Below, piece after piece: positions 54,172 through 62,001 of a stretch of DNA of 62,001 nucleotides (positions within the stretch are counted from its first letter, which is position 1; each line of letters begins with the position of its first letter). The stretch comes from an uncultured Prevotella sp. Its GTDB lineage: Bacteria; Bacteroidota; Bacteroidia; Bacteroidales; Bacteroidaceae. The DNA lies in the NCBI GenBank assembly GCA_946403845.1, contig CAMJBL010000012.1, positions 1 through 62,001 of the forward strand. Reading direction: 5' to 3'. The notes below the pieces were generated by a model. It was not told where the DNA came from. It ran no database searches and was given only the letters and a program-made list of their open reading frames with translations. The position numbers and the translations under genes were made by a program.

Positions 54172-54843
54172 ATGTATGACGTCAAGACTCATCTGAACGA
54201 GGTGCTGAGCCAATTGCCACAGGGTGTACGCCTTGTGGCAATTAGCAAGTATCACCCGAATGAATATATCGAGGCGGCCTATGCCGAGGGACAACGCATC
54301 TTCGGCGAGAGCCACGAGCAGGAGCTACGCCTGAAGCATGAGCAATTACCCAAGGATATCGAGTGGCATTTTATTGGCCATTTGCAGACCAATAAGGTGA
54401 AATATATTGCGCCTTATGTAACGATGATCGAGGCCGTAGATTCACTGAAGCTCCTAAGGGAAATCAATAAACAATCAGAGAAGTGCGGTCGTATAGTAAA
54501 AATATTACTTGAACTTCATATCGCTGAAGAATCTACCAAGTATGGTTTGACGCTTGACGCTTGTCGTGAACTTCTTGAAGGTGGGGAGTGGCGTGAGATG
54601 AAGTACGTGCAGATCTGTGGTCTGATGATGATGGCGTCGTTTGTCGACGACCGTGAGCAGATCCGACGTGAGATGCAGACAGCCGCCGATTTCTTCGATG
54701 AGGTGAAGGCTCGCTATTTTGCGGATGACGATGCTTTCTGTGAGCGTTCCTGGGGAATGAGCGACGACTACGAGATTGCCTGTCAGACGCGTTCCACGAT
54801 GGTCCGCATCGGCACCGCTATCTTCGGTCCCCGCGTTTATTGA
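54172..54843 (+). CDS. YggS-family pyridoxal-phosphate homeostasis protein
   Basis: A 223-aa PLP-binding TIM-barrel protein (PLPBP/YggS) that buffers vitamin B6 and affects amino-acid balance; no enzyme activity is established for the family. PLP Lys in LVAISKYHP (about 24), GESHEQEL, WHFIGHLQTNKVKYI (about 62-76) and the C-terminal SMGMS-equivalent RSWGMSDDYEIA are present. It overlaps the EFR1 gene tail to tail by 26 bp. Confidence 0.92.
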   Translation: MYDVKTHLNEVLSQLPQGVRLVAISKYHPNEYIEAAYAEGQRIFGESHEQELRLKHEQLPKDIEWHFIGHLQTNKVKYIAPYVTMIEAVDSLKLLREINKQSEKCGRIVKILLELHIAEESTKYGLTLDACRELLEGGEWREMKYVQICGLMMMASFVDDREQIRREMQTAADFFDEVKARYFADDDAFCERSWGMSDDYEIACQTRSTMVRIGTAIFGPRVY

Positions 54844-55624
54844 AATAATACTGGTCGCGCTTCCTGGTGATTCGGCCATAGTTGATGGCATGCACAGGAC
54901 AGTAGTGATAGCAGGCCAGACATGATGTACACCGACCGTTGTGCAACCACGCGGGCGGTGTTCCTTGTATATTGTCCACAGGACATATTTGCTGGCACTT
55001 GCCGCAATGGATGCACTTGTCGGCATCGACGGTGAATTTCTTGTCAGTCACCATCTTCCGGTTGAAGTATTCGCCAATCACATAGGAATAGAGTCGGGGC
55101 GTAGCACCCTTGTCAAGTTCCTCGATCCCTCGTCTGCGCTCCTCAATCATCTGGATAATATGCGGCAGTTGGTGGCGGGCCACATCGAGCTTCATCGCCT
55201 CCTTGTCCACCGGGTCTGTTTTCATAAACGGCAGACAAACATAGCTCTCTGGCATGACCAGCGAGAATACCGATTCTGCCTGTAATGCATCACCATCCCT
55301 CCGCCTCAATCCTTCACAAGCGGCGAGGTCACGGTTCAAGATGGTCATGGCCTCACCCATATTGTCGCCACAAGTGGTCAGCGCCCAACAGAAGTGCGAA
55401 TCAACGTTCATTTTCAGATTGCTGATGAAGTTACGAACGATTCTTGGCACCTGCCAGCCATGCGTGGGAAAGCAGAAACCGATACGCTCGTCGGCGTCAA
55501 GGGTGTAGGTGGAATGGTTTTCACGCAACTCGTCGGGGATATACAGGAGTCGTTCGCCGATGGCGTGGGCCACTTCCTGAGCTGCCCATTTCGTATTGCC
55601 GGTGCCGCTGAAATAGAAAATCAT
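54818..55624 (-). CDS. EFR1-family flavodoxin-ferredoxin fusion
   Basis: A 268-aa electron carrier. The N-terminal flavodoxin-like domain has the FMN loop FSGTGNTKWA (5-14), followed by TTCGDNMGEA. The C-terminus has two [4Fe-4S] motifs: CIHCGKCQQICPVD (about 205-218) and CTSCLACYHYCPVH (about 234-247). It probably moves electrons between an unknown donor and acceptor in the anaerobic cytoplasm. Monocistronic with its own promoter. Confidence 0.9.
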   Translation of the reverse strand: MIFYFSGTGNTKWAAQEVAHAIGERLLYIPDELRENHSTYTLDADERIGFCFPTHGWQVPRIVRNFISNLKMNVDSHFCWALTTCGDNMGEAMTILNRDLAACEGLRRRDGDALQAESVFSLVMPESYVCLPFMKTDPVDKEAMKLDVARHQLPHIIQMIEERRRGIEELDKGATPRLYSYVIGEYFNRKMVTDKKFTVDADKCIHCGKCQQICPVDNIQGTPPAWLHNGRCTSCLACYHYCPVHAINYGRITRKRDQYYFNKRGDRR

Positions 55625-55646
55625 GTTGCTTTTAATTAATTTTTGG

Positions 55647-55654
55647 CAAAGTTA
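55647..55654 (-). promoter_or_regulatory. -7 box for EFR1 gene
   Basis: The minus strand reads TAACTTTG followed by CC, 22 nt upstream of the ATG. Confidence 0.7.
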
Positions 55655-55694
55655 CGAAAAAACGACTGAATAATCACTAAATTGTCTGAAATAA

Positions 55695-55726
55695 TTTGGA
55701 ACATAAGGCATGAATCCCTAAATTTG
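55695..55726 (+). promoter_or_regulatory. Promoter of the GTG-start gene (leaderless)
   Basis: -33 TTTG (55695-55698), a 20-nt spacer, and -7 TAAATTTG (55719-55726). The GTG start lies 5 nt further on. Confidence 0.85.
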
Positions 55727-55731
55727 CAGGC

Positions 55732-56250
55732 GTGAACAGATGGCGGACTTTTTTACTGCTCGTGTTAGCAGTGGTATCTATGGATGGTTTTTCACAACGA
55801 CGCCTGGTGGTAGTCGATGTGGAGACATTGATTCCTGTGGTAGGTGCCAATGTGGTCAGCCATGATGGCACTACCGTCACCGACTCCTTGGGCTTTGTCA
55901 ATGTCTCCGACAGTTGCCAGTCGTTGTCATTTTCCCATGTCAACTACGAAAGCCGTATTATTAATCTCAAGGAGGTGCGCGATACGGTGTTTATGATTTC
56001 CAAGTTGTTGAATATCAAGGAGGTGGTGGTTTTCGGACAAGGACCTCAAAACGAGATCTCCGACGACCTGAAAAAGAAACTACGCATGGATGCGATCAGT
56101 GCTCAATTGGCAGCTGCGAATCCCAATAGCGGCATCAACGTGCTGGCGATCCTGAAAATGCTGATACCTAAGAAATGGCTCGCCAACCTTCGCAAGAATT
56201 CCAAAGAGGAACGTCTCAAACGACTTCAGAAGATCCTCGACGAATATTAG
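55732..56250 (+). CDS. Secreted carboxypeptidase-regulatory-like domain protein
   Basis: A 172-aa exported protein: signal peptide MNRWRTFLLLVLAVVSMDGFS, then a CarboxypepD_reg/CNA-B-like beta sandwich (VVDVETLIPVVGANVVSHDG ... TDSLGFVNV, quoted in part; about 27-90), and a basic, helical C-terminal third (LKMLIPKKWLANLRKNSKEE). Such domains occur at the N-terminus of TonB-dependent receptors; here it stands alone. It starts with GTG at 55732, at the expected transcription start, so the mRNA is leaderless. Ends at a shared terminator. Confidence 0.7.
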   Translation: MNRWRTFLLLVLAVVSMDGFSQRRLVVVDVETLIPVVGANVVSHDGTTVTDSLGFVNVSDSCQSLSFSHVNYESRIINLKEVRDTVFMISKLLNIKEVVVFGQGPQNEISDDLKKKLRMDAISAQLAAANPNSGINVLAILKMLIPKKWLANLRKNSKEERLKRLQKILDEY

Positions 56251-56254
56251 AAAA

Positions 56255-56280
56255 AAATCCCCGCTGTTTGGCGGGGATTT
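56255..56280. terminator. Bidirectional terminator
   Basis: 10-bp stem AAATCCCCGC/GCGGGGATTT with a 6-nt loop between the converging gene at 55732 and thrC. Confidence 0.9.
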
Positions 56281-56282
56281 GA

Positions 56283-57626
56283 TTATTGCATGAGATATCG
56301 TTTGAAATCCTCGAAATGCTTCGTCATGGGGACACTCTGCTTCTCGCCCTTCATAAAGGCTGCCAGACGCTCGGGAATCTCCACGTCAATACCTAAGATC
56401 TCATCCACCTTCTCCTTGAATTTCGCAGGATGAGCGGTCTCGCAGAACACACCGGTCTCACCTTCCTGTAAACCGTCGGCTAAGGCCTGATAACCGCAGG
56501 CGCCGTGAGGATCGAGGATATAGCCCGTGTCAGCATAACACTGGCGCATGATCTCACGGATCTGATCGTCGCTATAGGTTGCACCGCTAATCAGGTTGGT
56601 AATGCGATGATGTGTAGCCACGTCTGTCAGTTTGTTATTCTGGCTGTAGAGATTGATGATTCGGGCAAAGTTAGAGGGATCGCCTACGTCCATCGCATTG
56701 GCGAGTGTCTGAACACTGGCCTTAGGCTCATACTGACCCGTCTGCAGGTATTTGTAAACAATATCGTTGGCATTATTGGCCGCAATGAAACGTTTGACGG
56801 GCAGTCCCATCGCATGTCCAAAGAGGGCGGAACAGATATTACCGAAATTGCCGGAAGGTACGCACATGACGAGATTCTCTGCCTTGCCCAAAGCTTTCAT
56901 ACGTGCATAGGCATTGAAATAGTAGAATGCCTGAGGCAGGAAACGGGCCACGTTAATCGAATTGGCCGAGGTGAGCTTCATGTGGTTATTGAGTTCCTCG
57001 TCCATGAAAGCATTCTTCACGAGTGCCTGACAGTCGTCGAAGACACCATCCACCTCAATAGCAGTGATATTCTTGCCAAGTGTCGTAAACTGGCACTCCT
57101 GAATGGGCGATACCTTGCCCTTCGGATAGAGCACATACACGTGGATGCCCTCAACACCGAGGAAGCCATTGGCCACAGCAGAGCCCGTGTCACCGGAGGT
57201 AGCCACCAAGACATTGATTAAACTAGATTGACTAGATTGGCTAGTCTGACTAGTCTGACTAGTAAAATACCTCAGCAGGCGCGCCATGAAGCGGGCACCC
57301 ACATCCTTAAAGGCAAGGGTAGGGCCATGGAAGAGTTCCAGACTATAGATATCATCCTTGACCTTGACCACAGGACAGTCGAAGGAGAGGGTGTCGTAAA
57401 CGATGTCCTGAAGGGCATCGAGGTCGACATCTTCACCGAAGAAAGCACTGGCCACATTGTAGGCAATCTGCTGGAACGACATATCCTGGATGTTGTCGAA
57501 GAAGACCTTCGGCAGTATCTTGATTTCTTCAGGCATGTAAAGACCGCGGTCTTCTGCCAAACCTTTCACAACGGCCTTCTGAAGGTCTGCGATAGGGGCT
57601 TTTCCGTTTGTGCTGTAATAATTCAT
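56283..57626 (-). CDS. thrC: Threonine synthase
   Basis: A 447-aa PLP enzyme that makes threonine from O-phosphohomoserine. N-terminal MNYYSTNG, the PLP Lys in HGPTLAFKDVGARF (about 102-115), and SGDTGSAVANGF and CVPSGNFGN follow. Residues about 121-135 (FTSQTSQTSQSSQSS) are a Ser/Thr/Gln insertion before the INVLVATSGDTG strand, encoded by a nonamer array. ATG 57626 was chosen; the frame is open to a TTG at 57635 within a heptamer array. Last gene of thrA-apgM-thrC. Confidence 0.95.
   Translation of the reverse strand: MNYYSTNGKAPIADLQKAVVKGLAEDRGLYMPEEIKILPKVFFDNIQDMSFQQIAYNVASAFFGEDVDLDALQDIVYDTLSFDCPVVKVKDDIYSLELFHGPTLAFKDVGARFMARLLRYFTSQTSQTSQSSQSSLINVLVATSGDTGSAVANGFLGVEGIHVYVLYPKGKVSPIQECQFTTLGKNITAIEVDGVFDDCQALVKNAFMDEELNNHMKLTSANSINVARFLPQAFYYFNAYARMKALGKAENLVMCVPSGNFGNICSALFGHAMGLPVKRFIAANNANDIVYKYLQTGQYEPKASVQTLANAMDVGDPSNFARIINLYSQNNKLTDVATHHRITNLISGATYSDDQIREIMRQCYADTGYILDPHGACGYQALADGLQEGETGVFCETAHPAKFKEKVDEILGIDVEIPERLAAFMKGEKQSVPMTKHFEDFKRYLMQ
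57221..57266. repeat. In-frame nonamer array inside thrC
   Basis: Units ACTAGATTG, ACTAGATTG, GCTAGTCTG, ACTAGTCTG, ACTAGTAAA. The 9-nt period keeps the frame and encodes (T/S)SQ repeats. Confidence 0.95.
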
Positions 57627-57631
57627 AGAAT

Positions 57632-57674
57632 TCAAACTCTAAACTCTAAACAATAAACTCTAAACTTTAAACTA
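57632..57674. repeat. Heptamer array filling the apgM-thrC gap
   Basis: Six units of TAAACTC type (CAAACTC, TAAACTC, TAAACAA, TAAACTC, TAAACTT, TAAACTA). It starts with the apgM TAG stop and ends 5 nt before the thrC ATG. Confidence 0.9.
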
Positions 57675-58976
57675 CTTAATCGCCATGAGGGTCTGCATGA
57701 ATTCAGCATGACGGAGCAGACCGTAAGAGCCAGCCACACAAGATTCCTCGTCATATTGCTGTACATCGTCGGGTTTGATACCGCGATACCAGATCAGGAA
57801 GGGCACAGCCTGTCCGACGTGGATGCGCATCTCTACAGGTGTGAGATGATCGGGCAGCACAGCCATACAGATAGGCTCTTTCCACTTGCTTACCTCATTA
57901 AAGATCGGGGTAATCAGTCGCTGGTCGAGATACTCGATGGTTTTGAGCTTCAGTTCCAGGTCGCCATCGTGACCGGCCTCATCGCTCGCCTCCACATGCA
58001 CGAACACAAAATCATCGCGCTCAAGGGCTCTGATGGCGGCCTCTGCCTTGCCTTCATAGTTGGTGTCGGCCAGACCGGTGGCGCCCTTCACACGGATAAT
58101 CTTCAGACCGGCATAGTGGCCGATGCCGCGGATAAGGTCTACGGCAGAGATGACAGAGCCGGATTTCACCTGTGGGTAGCGCTGCATGAGCGTTTCCATC
58201 GAGGGACGATAACCACCGCTCCAGGGCCAGATGCTGTTTGCCTGTCGCTCACCGCGCTTAGCGCGCTCGATGTTGAAGGGATGCTCCGTCAGCAGTTTCT
58301 GCGATTTGATGATGAGCTCATTCAACAGGTCGGCCGTTTCCTCAGGCGAGAGACGGATAGAACCGGCATGATGGACGGCATTCTGTGATTCTGGTTTCAC
58401 CAGTAACGGATACCACTCCTGATTGGGATGATCATGGGGCGGAGCACAGATAATGTGTTTATTGCCACCCTTGATGACGAGCAGATGACGATATTGGATA
58501 CCGGTGATGAATTTGACACGCTCAAAACCATAGCGCTCGTTGATGGGTGCTGCCAGTTTCTCATTCAAATACTTAATCAGCACGTCACCGTCCTCGGTTT
58601 CGAGGTTACCACCGTTATGGGTGACAATCACACCGTCCATCCCCGAATTGCCGTCGCCTAAGCGCGGCTTGTCAATGGTGATGATGTTACAGCGCAATGC
58701 CAGATCGTCATCAGCCATCTCATAGCCTATCGAAGCGGCTTCCAGCGGTCCGCGACCTTCATAGACACGGTTCAGATCGTAGCCGAGAATGGCTGTGTTG
58801 GCTACCTCCGATCCAGGAGGGAATCCCTCAGGAACGGTCATCAGACGTCCGCAACGACCTTCACGGGCCAGACGGTCCATCATCGGTTTATTGGCACTTT
58901 GCAGCAGGGTTTTCCCGCCCAATCGTTTGACCGGAAGATCGGCCATGCCGTCGCCAAGAATAATGATATGTTTCAT
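57672..58976 (-). CDS. apgM: Cofactor-independent phosphoglycerate mutase family (ApgM), likely homoserine kinase
   Basis: A 434-aa alkaline-phosphatase-fold metalloenzyme of the archaeal-type ApgM family: MKHIIILGDGMADLP (1-15) with the metal Asp, PPGSEVANTAILGYD with the phospho-Ser, EASDEAGHDGD (about 330) and VLPDHLTPVEMR (about 374). It sits between thrA and thrC with no thrB in the operon, so it most likely supplies homoserine phosphorylation. Genetic work in Bacteroides, as I recall, supports this role for the family. It starts 3 nt after the thrA stop. Confidence 0.88.
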   Translation of the reverse strand: MKHIIILGDGMADLPVKRLGGKTLLQSANKPMMDRLAREGRCGRLMTVPEGFPPGSEVANTAILGYDLNRVYEGRGPLEAASIGYEMADDDLALRCNIITIDKPRLGDGNSGMDGVIVTHNGGNLETEDGDVLIKYLNEKLAAPINERYGFERVKFITGIQYRHLLVIKGGNKHIICAPPHDHPNQEWYPLLVKPESQNAVHHAGSIRLSPEETADLLNELIIKSQKLLTEHPFNIERAKRGERQANSIWPWSGGYRPSMETLMQRYPQVKSGSVISAVDLIRGIGHYAGLKIIRVKGATGLADTNYEGKAEAAIRALERDDFVFVHVEASDEAGHDGDLELKLKTIEYLDQRLITPIFNEVSKWKEPICMAVLPDHLTPVEMRIHVGQAVPFLIWYRGIKPDDVQQYDEESCVAGSYGLLRHAEFMQTLMAIK

Positions 58977-58979
58977 ATG

Positions 58980-61460
58980 CTAGATATTCGCAATACTCAT
59001 AATGTTGGCGAAGACACCGGCAGCCGTTACGGCAGCACCGGCACCGTAGCCCTGAATCAGCATAGGATACTCCTTGTAACGCTCAGTGGTGAGCAATACG
59101 ATATTGTTGGAGCCTTCGAGTCCATAGAACGGATGACCGTAGGGTACCTCCTTCAGGGCCACGCTGGTCTTGAACGATGAGGGATTGTTCTCGTCGGCCT
59201 CCATTGTAGCTACGAAGCGCCAACGTTTGTTCTCAGCCTCGAGAACCTTACGACGGGCCTCGAAGTCAGCATCGAGCTCAGGCAACTTCTTCCAGAAGTC
59301 CTCAATCGAGCCCTCGAAATAGCTGTCGGGCACGAAGAGATGCTTCTCGACATCTGCCTGCTCTACCTTATAGCCTGCCTCACGGGTGAGGATGACGAGC
59401 TTACGGATCACATCCGTACCACTGAGGTCGATACGCGGGTCAGGCTCGGAATAGCGCTGTTCCTTAGCCCTGCGAACGGTCTCGGAGAAGGGCACATCAG
59501 CCGCAATTTCGTTGAAGATGAAGTTCAACGTACCCGAGAGGATGGCCTCGATCTTCAGGATCTTGTCACCCGAGTTACACAGGTCGTTGATGGTTCCGAT
59601 AATCGGCAGACCAGCACCAACGTTGGTTTCATAGCGGAACCACACACCACGGTCACGGGCTGTCTGACGAAGCTTCAGATAACTGTCATAGTCGCCAGAG
59701 GCTGCAATCTTATTGGCAGCAACGACCGAGATGTTATGCTCCAGGAAAGTCTGATAAAGCATGGCTATCTGACGACTGGCTGTACAGTCTACAAATACGC
59801 TGTTGAAGATATTCATCTTCACGATCTCGTCGCGCATGTGCTCTGTATTGGCAGGGAAACCAGCACGCAGAATCTTCTCGTAGTTGTCGAGGTCAATGCC
59901 ATCACGATTCAATACGAAGTTATCGACATCGGAAATACCAACCACGTTGAGCTTCAGGCGACGCGACTGCATCAGGAACTGCTGCTGGGTGCGGATCTGC
60001 TCCAGGAGCATGCCACCCACCGTTCCGATACCGCAGATAAAGAGGTTGAGCACCTTGTATTCCGAGAGGAAGAAGGAGTCGTGGAGCACGTTCAGCGACT
60101 TGCGCAGGAAACGGCCGTCGACCACAAACGAGATATTCGTCTCTGAGGCACCCTGGGCACAGGCAATCACCGAGATACCCGAACGCCCCAGCGTTCCGAA
60201 CAGCTTACCGGCGATACCCGGTGTCTGCTTCATGTTCTCACCCACGATGGCGATGGTGGCCAGACCACTTTCCACCAGCATGGGGAACATGGCACCCGTT
60301 TCAATCTCCTTGGCAAATTCGGCGTTCAGCACCTCTGCTGCTGCAGCGGCATCTTCATCGCGCACACCGATAGAGGTGGAGTTCTCAGAAGAAGCCTGCG
60401 ACACCATGAACACAGAGATGCCCTTATTGGCGAGGGTGGTGAAGATACGACGGTTCACACCGATCACACCCACCATCGACAAACCGGTTACCGTAATCAG
60501 CGAGGTGCCTTTGATGCTGGAGATACCCTTGATAGGCTTCTGGTCGTTCTCGATCTTGGCCTTGATGAGGGTTCCAGGATGTTCGGGGTTGAAGGTATTC
60601 TTGACCTTAATGGGGATATTCTTGACACAAACGGGGTAAATCGTGGGGGGATAGATGACCTTGGCACCGAAGTTACAAAGCTCCATGGCCTCCACATACG
60701 ACAGTTCGTTGATGGTATAGGCCGTCTTGATGACCTTCGGGTCGGCAGTCATGAAACCGTCGACATCGGTCCAGATCTCCAGTACCTCGGCGTTGAGCAC
60801 AGCGGCGATGATAGATGCCGTATAGTCGCTTCCGCCACGTCCCAGGTTGGTGGTCTCGTGGCTGTCGCGGTCGCGGGCAATAAAGCCTGGCACCACGTAC
60901 ACGCACTTTTCACTTTTCACTCCTTCACTGATCACTTCCTTGAAGGCTTCCTTCACCAGTTCGGTCGTCAGGTCAGCATCAATCACATGCTTGCCCTCCT
61001 TGTCCCAGGTGCGGATAAAGTCACGAGAGTTCATGCGAACACCGTTCTTAATCATCGCAGCCACGATGTGAGAACTCAGACGCTCACCATAACTGACGAT
61101 GGTGTCGGCCGTCTTCTCACTCAGGTCATGAATCAGATACACACCGTAGAAGATGCTCTTCAACTGGTCGAAGAGCTGGTCTACATTATTAAATAAGTCA
61201 ATGCGCTTTTTGTCATCCGTAATGATGGCCTCGATCATCTGGTGGTGGCGGGTTACCATCGCGTCGAATTCTTCACGATAGTGGTCGTCGCCTTGCTTGG
61301 CCATCTGCGATGTGGCGATCAGTTTGTCGGTGATGCCGTCAAGTGCACTTACTACTACTACGACAGGTTGCGTCCGAGCCTCTGTCTCCACAATTTTTTT
61401 CAAGCTAAGAATGCTTTTTACGGAACCTACGGACGTTCCGCCGAATTTCATTACTTTCAT
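58980..61460 (-). CDS. thrA: Bifunctional aspartokinase/homoserine dehydrogenase
   Basis: An 826-aa fusion catalysing the first and third steps of threonine synthesis. The aspartokinase domain begins VMKFGGTSVGS (3-13) and includes GRGGSDYTA (about 211). Two ACT domains (about 320-465) should bind threonine for feedback control. The homoserine dehydrogenase starts at FICGIGTVGG (about 475). Residues about 175-185 (EGVKSEKC) contain a short heptamer-derived stretch. ATG 61460 is used; the longer frame runs through the promoter. First gene of thrA-apgM-thrC. Confidence 0.95.
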   Translation of the reverse strand: MKVMKFGGTSVGSVKSILSLKKIVETEARTQPVVVVVSALDGITDKLIATSQMAKQGDDHYREEFDAMVTRHHQMIEAIITDDKKRIDLFNNVDQLFDQLKSIFYGVYLIHDLSEKTADTIVSYGERLSSHIVAAMIKNGVRMNSRDFIRTWDKEGKHVIDADLTTELVKEAFKEVISEGVKSEKCVYVVPGFIARDRDSHETTNLGRGGSDYTASIIAAVLNAEVLEIWTDVDGFMTADPKVIKTAYTINELSYVEAMELCNFGAKVIYPPTIYPVCVKNIPIKVKNTFNPEHPGTLIKAKIENDQKPIKGISSIKGTSLITVTGLSMVGVIGVNRRIFTTLANKGISVFMVSQASSENSTSIGVRDEDAAAAAEVLNAEFAKEIETGAMFPMLVESGLATIAIVGENMKQTPGIAGKLFGTLGRSGISVIACAQGASETNISFVVDGRFLRKSLNVLHDSFFLSEYKVLNLFICGIGTVGGMLLEQIRTQQQFLMQSRRLKLNVVGISDVDNFVLNRDGIDLDNYEKILRAGFPANTEHMRDEIVKMNIFNSVFVDCTASRQIAMLYQTFLEHNISVVAANKIAASGDYDSYLKLRQTARDRGVWFRYETNVGAGLPIIGTINDLCNSGDKILKIEAILSGTLNFIFNEIAADVPFSETVRRAKEQRYSEPDPRIDLSGTDVIRKLVILTREAGYKVEQADVEKHLFVPDSYFEGSIEDFWKKLPELDADFEARRKVLEAENKRWRFVATMEADENNPSSFKTSVALKEVPYGHPFYGLEGSNNIVLLTTERYKEYPMLIQGYGAGAAVTAAGVFANIMSIANI
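60905..60935. repeat. In-frame CACTTTT heptamer array inside thrA
   Basis: Units CACTTTT, CACTTTT, CACTCCT, TCACTGA. They encode SEGVKSEK on the minus strand. Confidence 0.75.
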
Positions 61461-61526
61461 ATTTCTATGCAATTTATCTTGCCTAACGGTACCCCTCAAC
61501 AAGCGGGGCTTCCTCCATTGGCGCTG

Positions 61527-61534
61527 CAAAGGTA
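61527..61534 (-). promoter_or_regulatory. -7 box of the threonine operon
   Basis: The minus strand reads TACCTTTG then CAGCGCC. The 5' UTR is about 62 nt and contains an 11-codon upstream ORF (61518-61483) that is not threonine-rich. Confidence 0.75.
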
Positions 61535-61598
61535 CGAAGAAGCGAGGAAAAAACCAAGAATTTTTTCAGTTTTTTCATGTCGTTTCATAAAAAATGAG

Positions 61599-61606
61599 TA
61601 TATTTG
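61599..61606 (+). promoter_or_regulatory. -7 box of the acid phosphatase gene
   Basis: TATATTTG followed by CAGCC, 34 nt upstream of ATG 61641. Confidence 0.75.
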
Positions 61607-61640
61607 CAGCCAGTTTAATCAACGAATAAATGACTGACTT

Positions 61641-62001
61641 ATGAAGAAGTACCTCATGATGGCCGTCCTGGTGATGGCAGCCGTAAGTGCCTCGGCACAG
61701 AGTAAAGCAGAACCTTATTTCTCATTCAGAGAGTTACCCAACATGCTGAAGTGGTGTCCTGCGCCGCCCGATACCGTCGGTGCCGCCTTTGCCTACGACA
61801 TCATGCAGTATATGTGGGGCAAGGAGTTGCGCCAGAAGGATAAGGAGCGTACCGCCATCGCCATCCGCGATGCCGTATACAGTCTCGAATGCATTGCCCA
61901 GGAGTTCAGCGAGCCCTTCGACCTGCAGATCTCCGAGGAGGGAACCCCCGAGATCTGGCGACTGCTCCGCGATGCGAAGGTCACCGGCGAGAATATCAGC
62001 A
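61641..62001 (+). CDS. Class A non-specific acid phosphatase (PAP2), 5' part
   Basis: The gene runs off the window. 120 codons are visible: signal peptide MKKYLMMAVLVMAAVSASA, then LPNMLKWCPAPPDTVGAAFAYD and MWGKELRQKDKERTAIAIRDA (quoted in pieces: CPAPPDTVGAAFAYD), the N-terminal signature of PhoN/PhoC-type periplasmic phosphatases. The catalytic KxxxxxxRP...PSGH...SRxxxxxHxxxD motifs would lie outside. Confidence 0.8.
   Translation, partial: MKKYLMMAVLVMAAVSASAQSKAEPYFSFRELPNMLKWCPAPPDTVGAAFAYDIMQYMWGKELRQKDKERTAIAIRDAVYSLECIAQEFSEPFDLQISEEGTPEIWRLLRDAKVTGENIS

Noticed and set aside
61483..61518. Threonine-attenuator leader peptide upstream of thrA
   Set aside because: The 11-codon upstream frame has no Thr or Ile codons and no terminator/antiterminator pair was found in the 62-nt leader.

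Overview
The window is a piece of a Bacteroidales chromosome, most likely a Prevotella-type organism from the gut or rumen. The evidence is direct. At least 23 genes or operons are preceded by the Bacteroidetes -7 box TAnnTTTG, seven of them with a TTG/TTTG -33 box 19-20 nt upstream. The window also carries DUF4494, DUF4325 and DUF5113-type proteins, a fused ThrA, ApgM in place of ThrB, and secreted plant-glycan enzymes. About 50 genes are packed on both strands, mostly housekeeping. No rRNA, CRISPR array, prophage or complete insertion sequence was seen. The left edge cuts a tRNA-Tyr and the right edge cuts a class A acid phosphatase.

Layout. 0.2-2.2 kb: MaoC-type hydratase and a PurF-like protein without its catalytic Cys. 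2.3-8.7 kb (minus): recQ, recJ, a C1 peptidase and pepP. 8.9 kb: trpS. 10.1-14.9 kb (minus): an apparent operon ligA - secreted protein - patatin - trmD in which every gap is filled by a different short-period repeat. 15-17 kb: small membrane-associated protein, DMT permease, secreted cyclophilin. 17-27.9 kb: xylan-related genes (GH51 arabinofuranosidase, endonuclease I, CE6-like esterase, GH10 xylanase, GH25 lysozyme), interrupted at 21.6-24.4 kb by an AT-rich island. The island holds a STAS-like gene, two small membrane proteins not previously called, a structured leader with an attenuator, and an orphan 410-aa protein. 28.7-36 kb: uronate catabolism, with LacI-type regulator, uxaA and an NhaC antiporter on the minus strand and kdgK-eda on the plus strand, around a shared promoter region with a CG-centred palindrome. 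36-40.5 kb: a 1068-aa two-module sensor kinase, its response regulator and an AbgT-like membrane protein. 40.5-46.3 kb: kdsB, MORN protein, YhcH, glgB, DUF6057. 46.3-52.2 kb (minus): two tandem acyl-CoA synthetases, a LolC-type permease and an aminotransferase. 52.4-55.7 kb: pseudokinase, DUF4494, YggS, EFR1 ferredoxin. 56.3-61.5 kb: threonine operon thrA-apgM-thrC.

The most unusual signal is not a gene. More than 25 sites carry tandem arrays of 7-, 8- or 9-nt units. They fill intercistronic gaps, start at stop codons, supply start codons, sit just upstream of -7 boxes, form inverted pairs, and are inserted in frame inside recQ, pepP, ligA, uxaA, thrC and thrA. One family (unit AAAGTTC/AAAGCTC) has a fixed head, TAATCATAAAG, and two inverted copies bracket a four-helix-bundle (IVP-type) gene like the ends of a mobile cassette. 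This is the best candidate here for an undescribed system. The STAS/small-protein module bounded by a 17-nt direct repeat, and the attenuator-led orphan gene beside it, come next.
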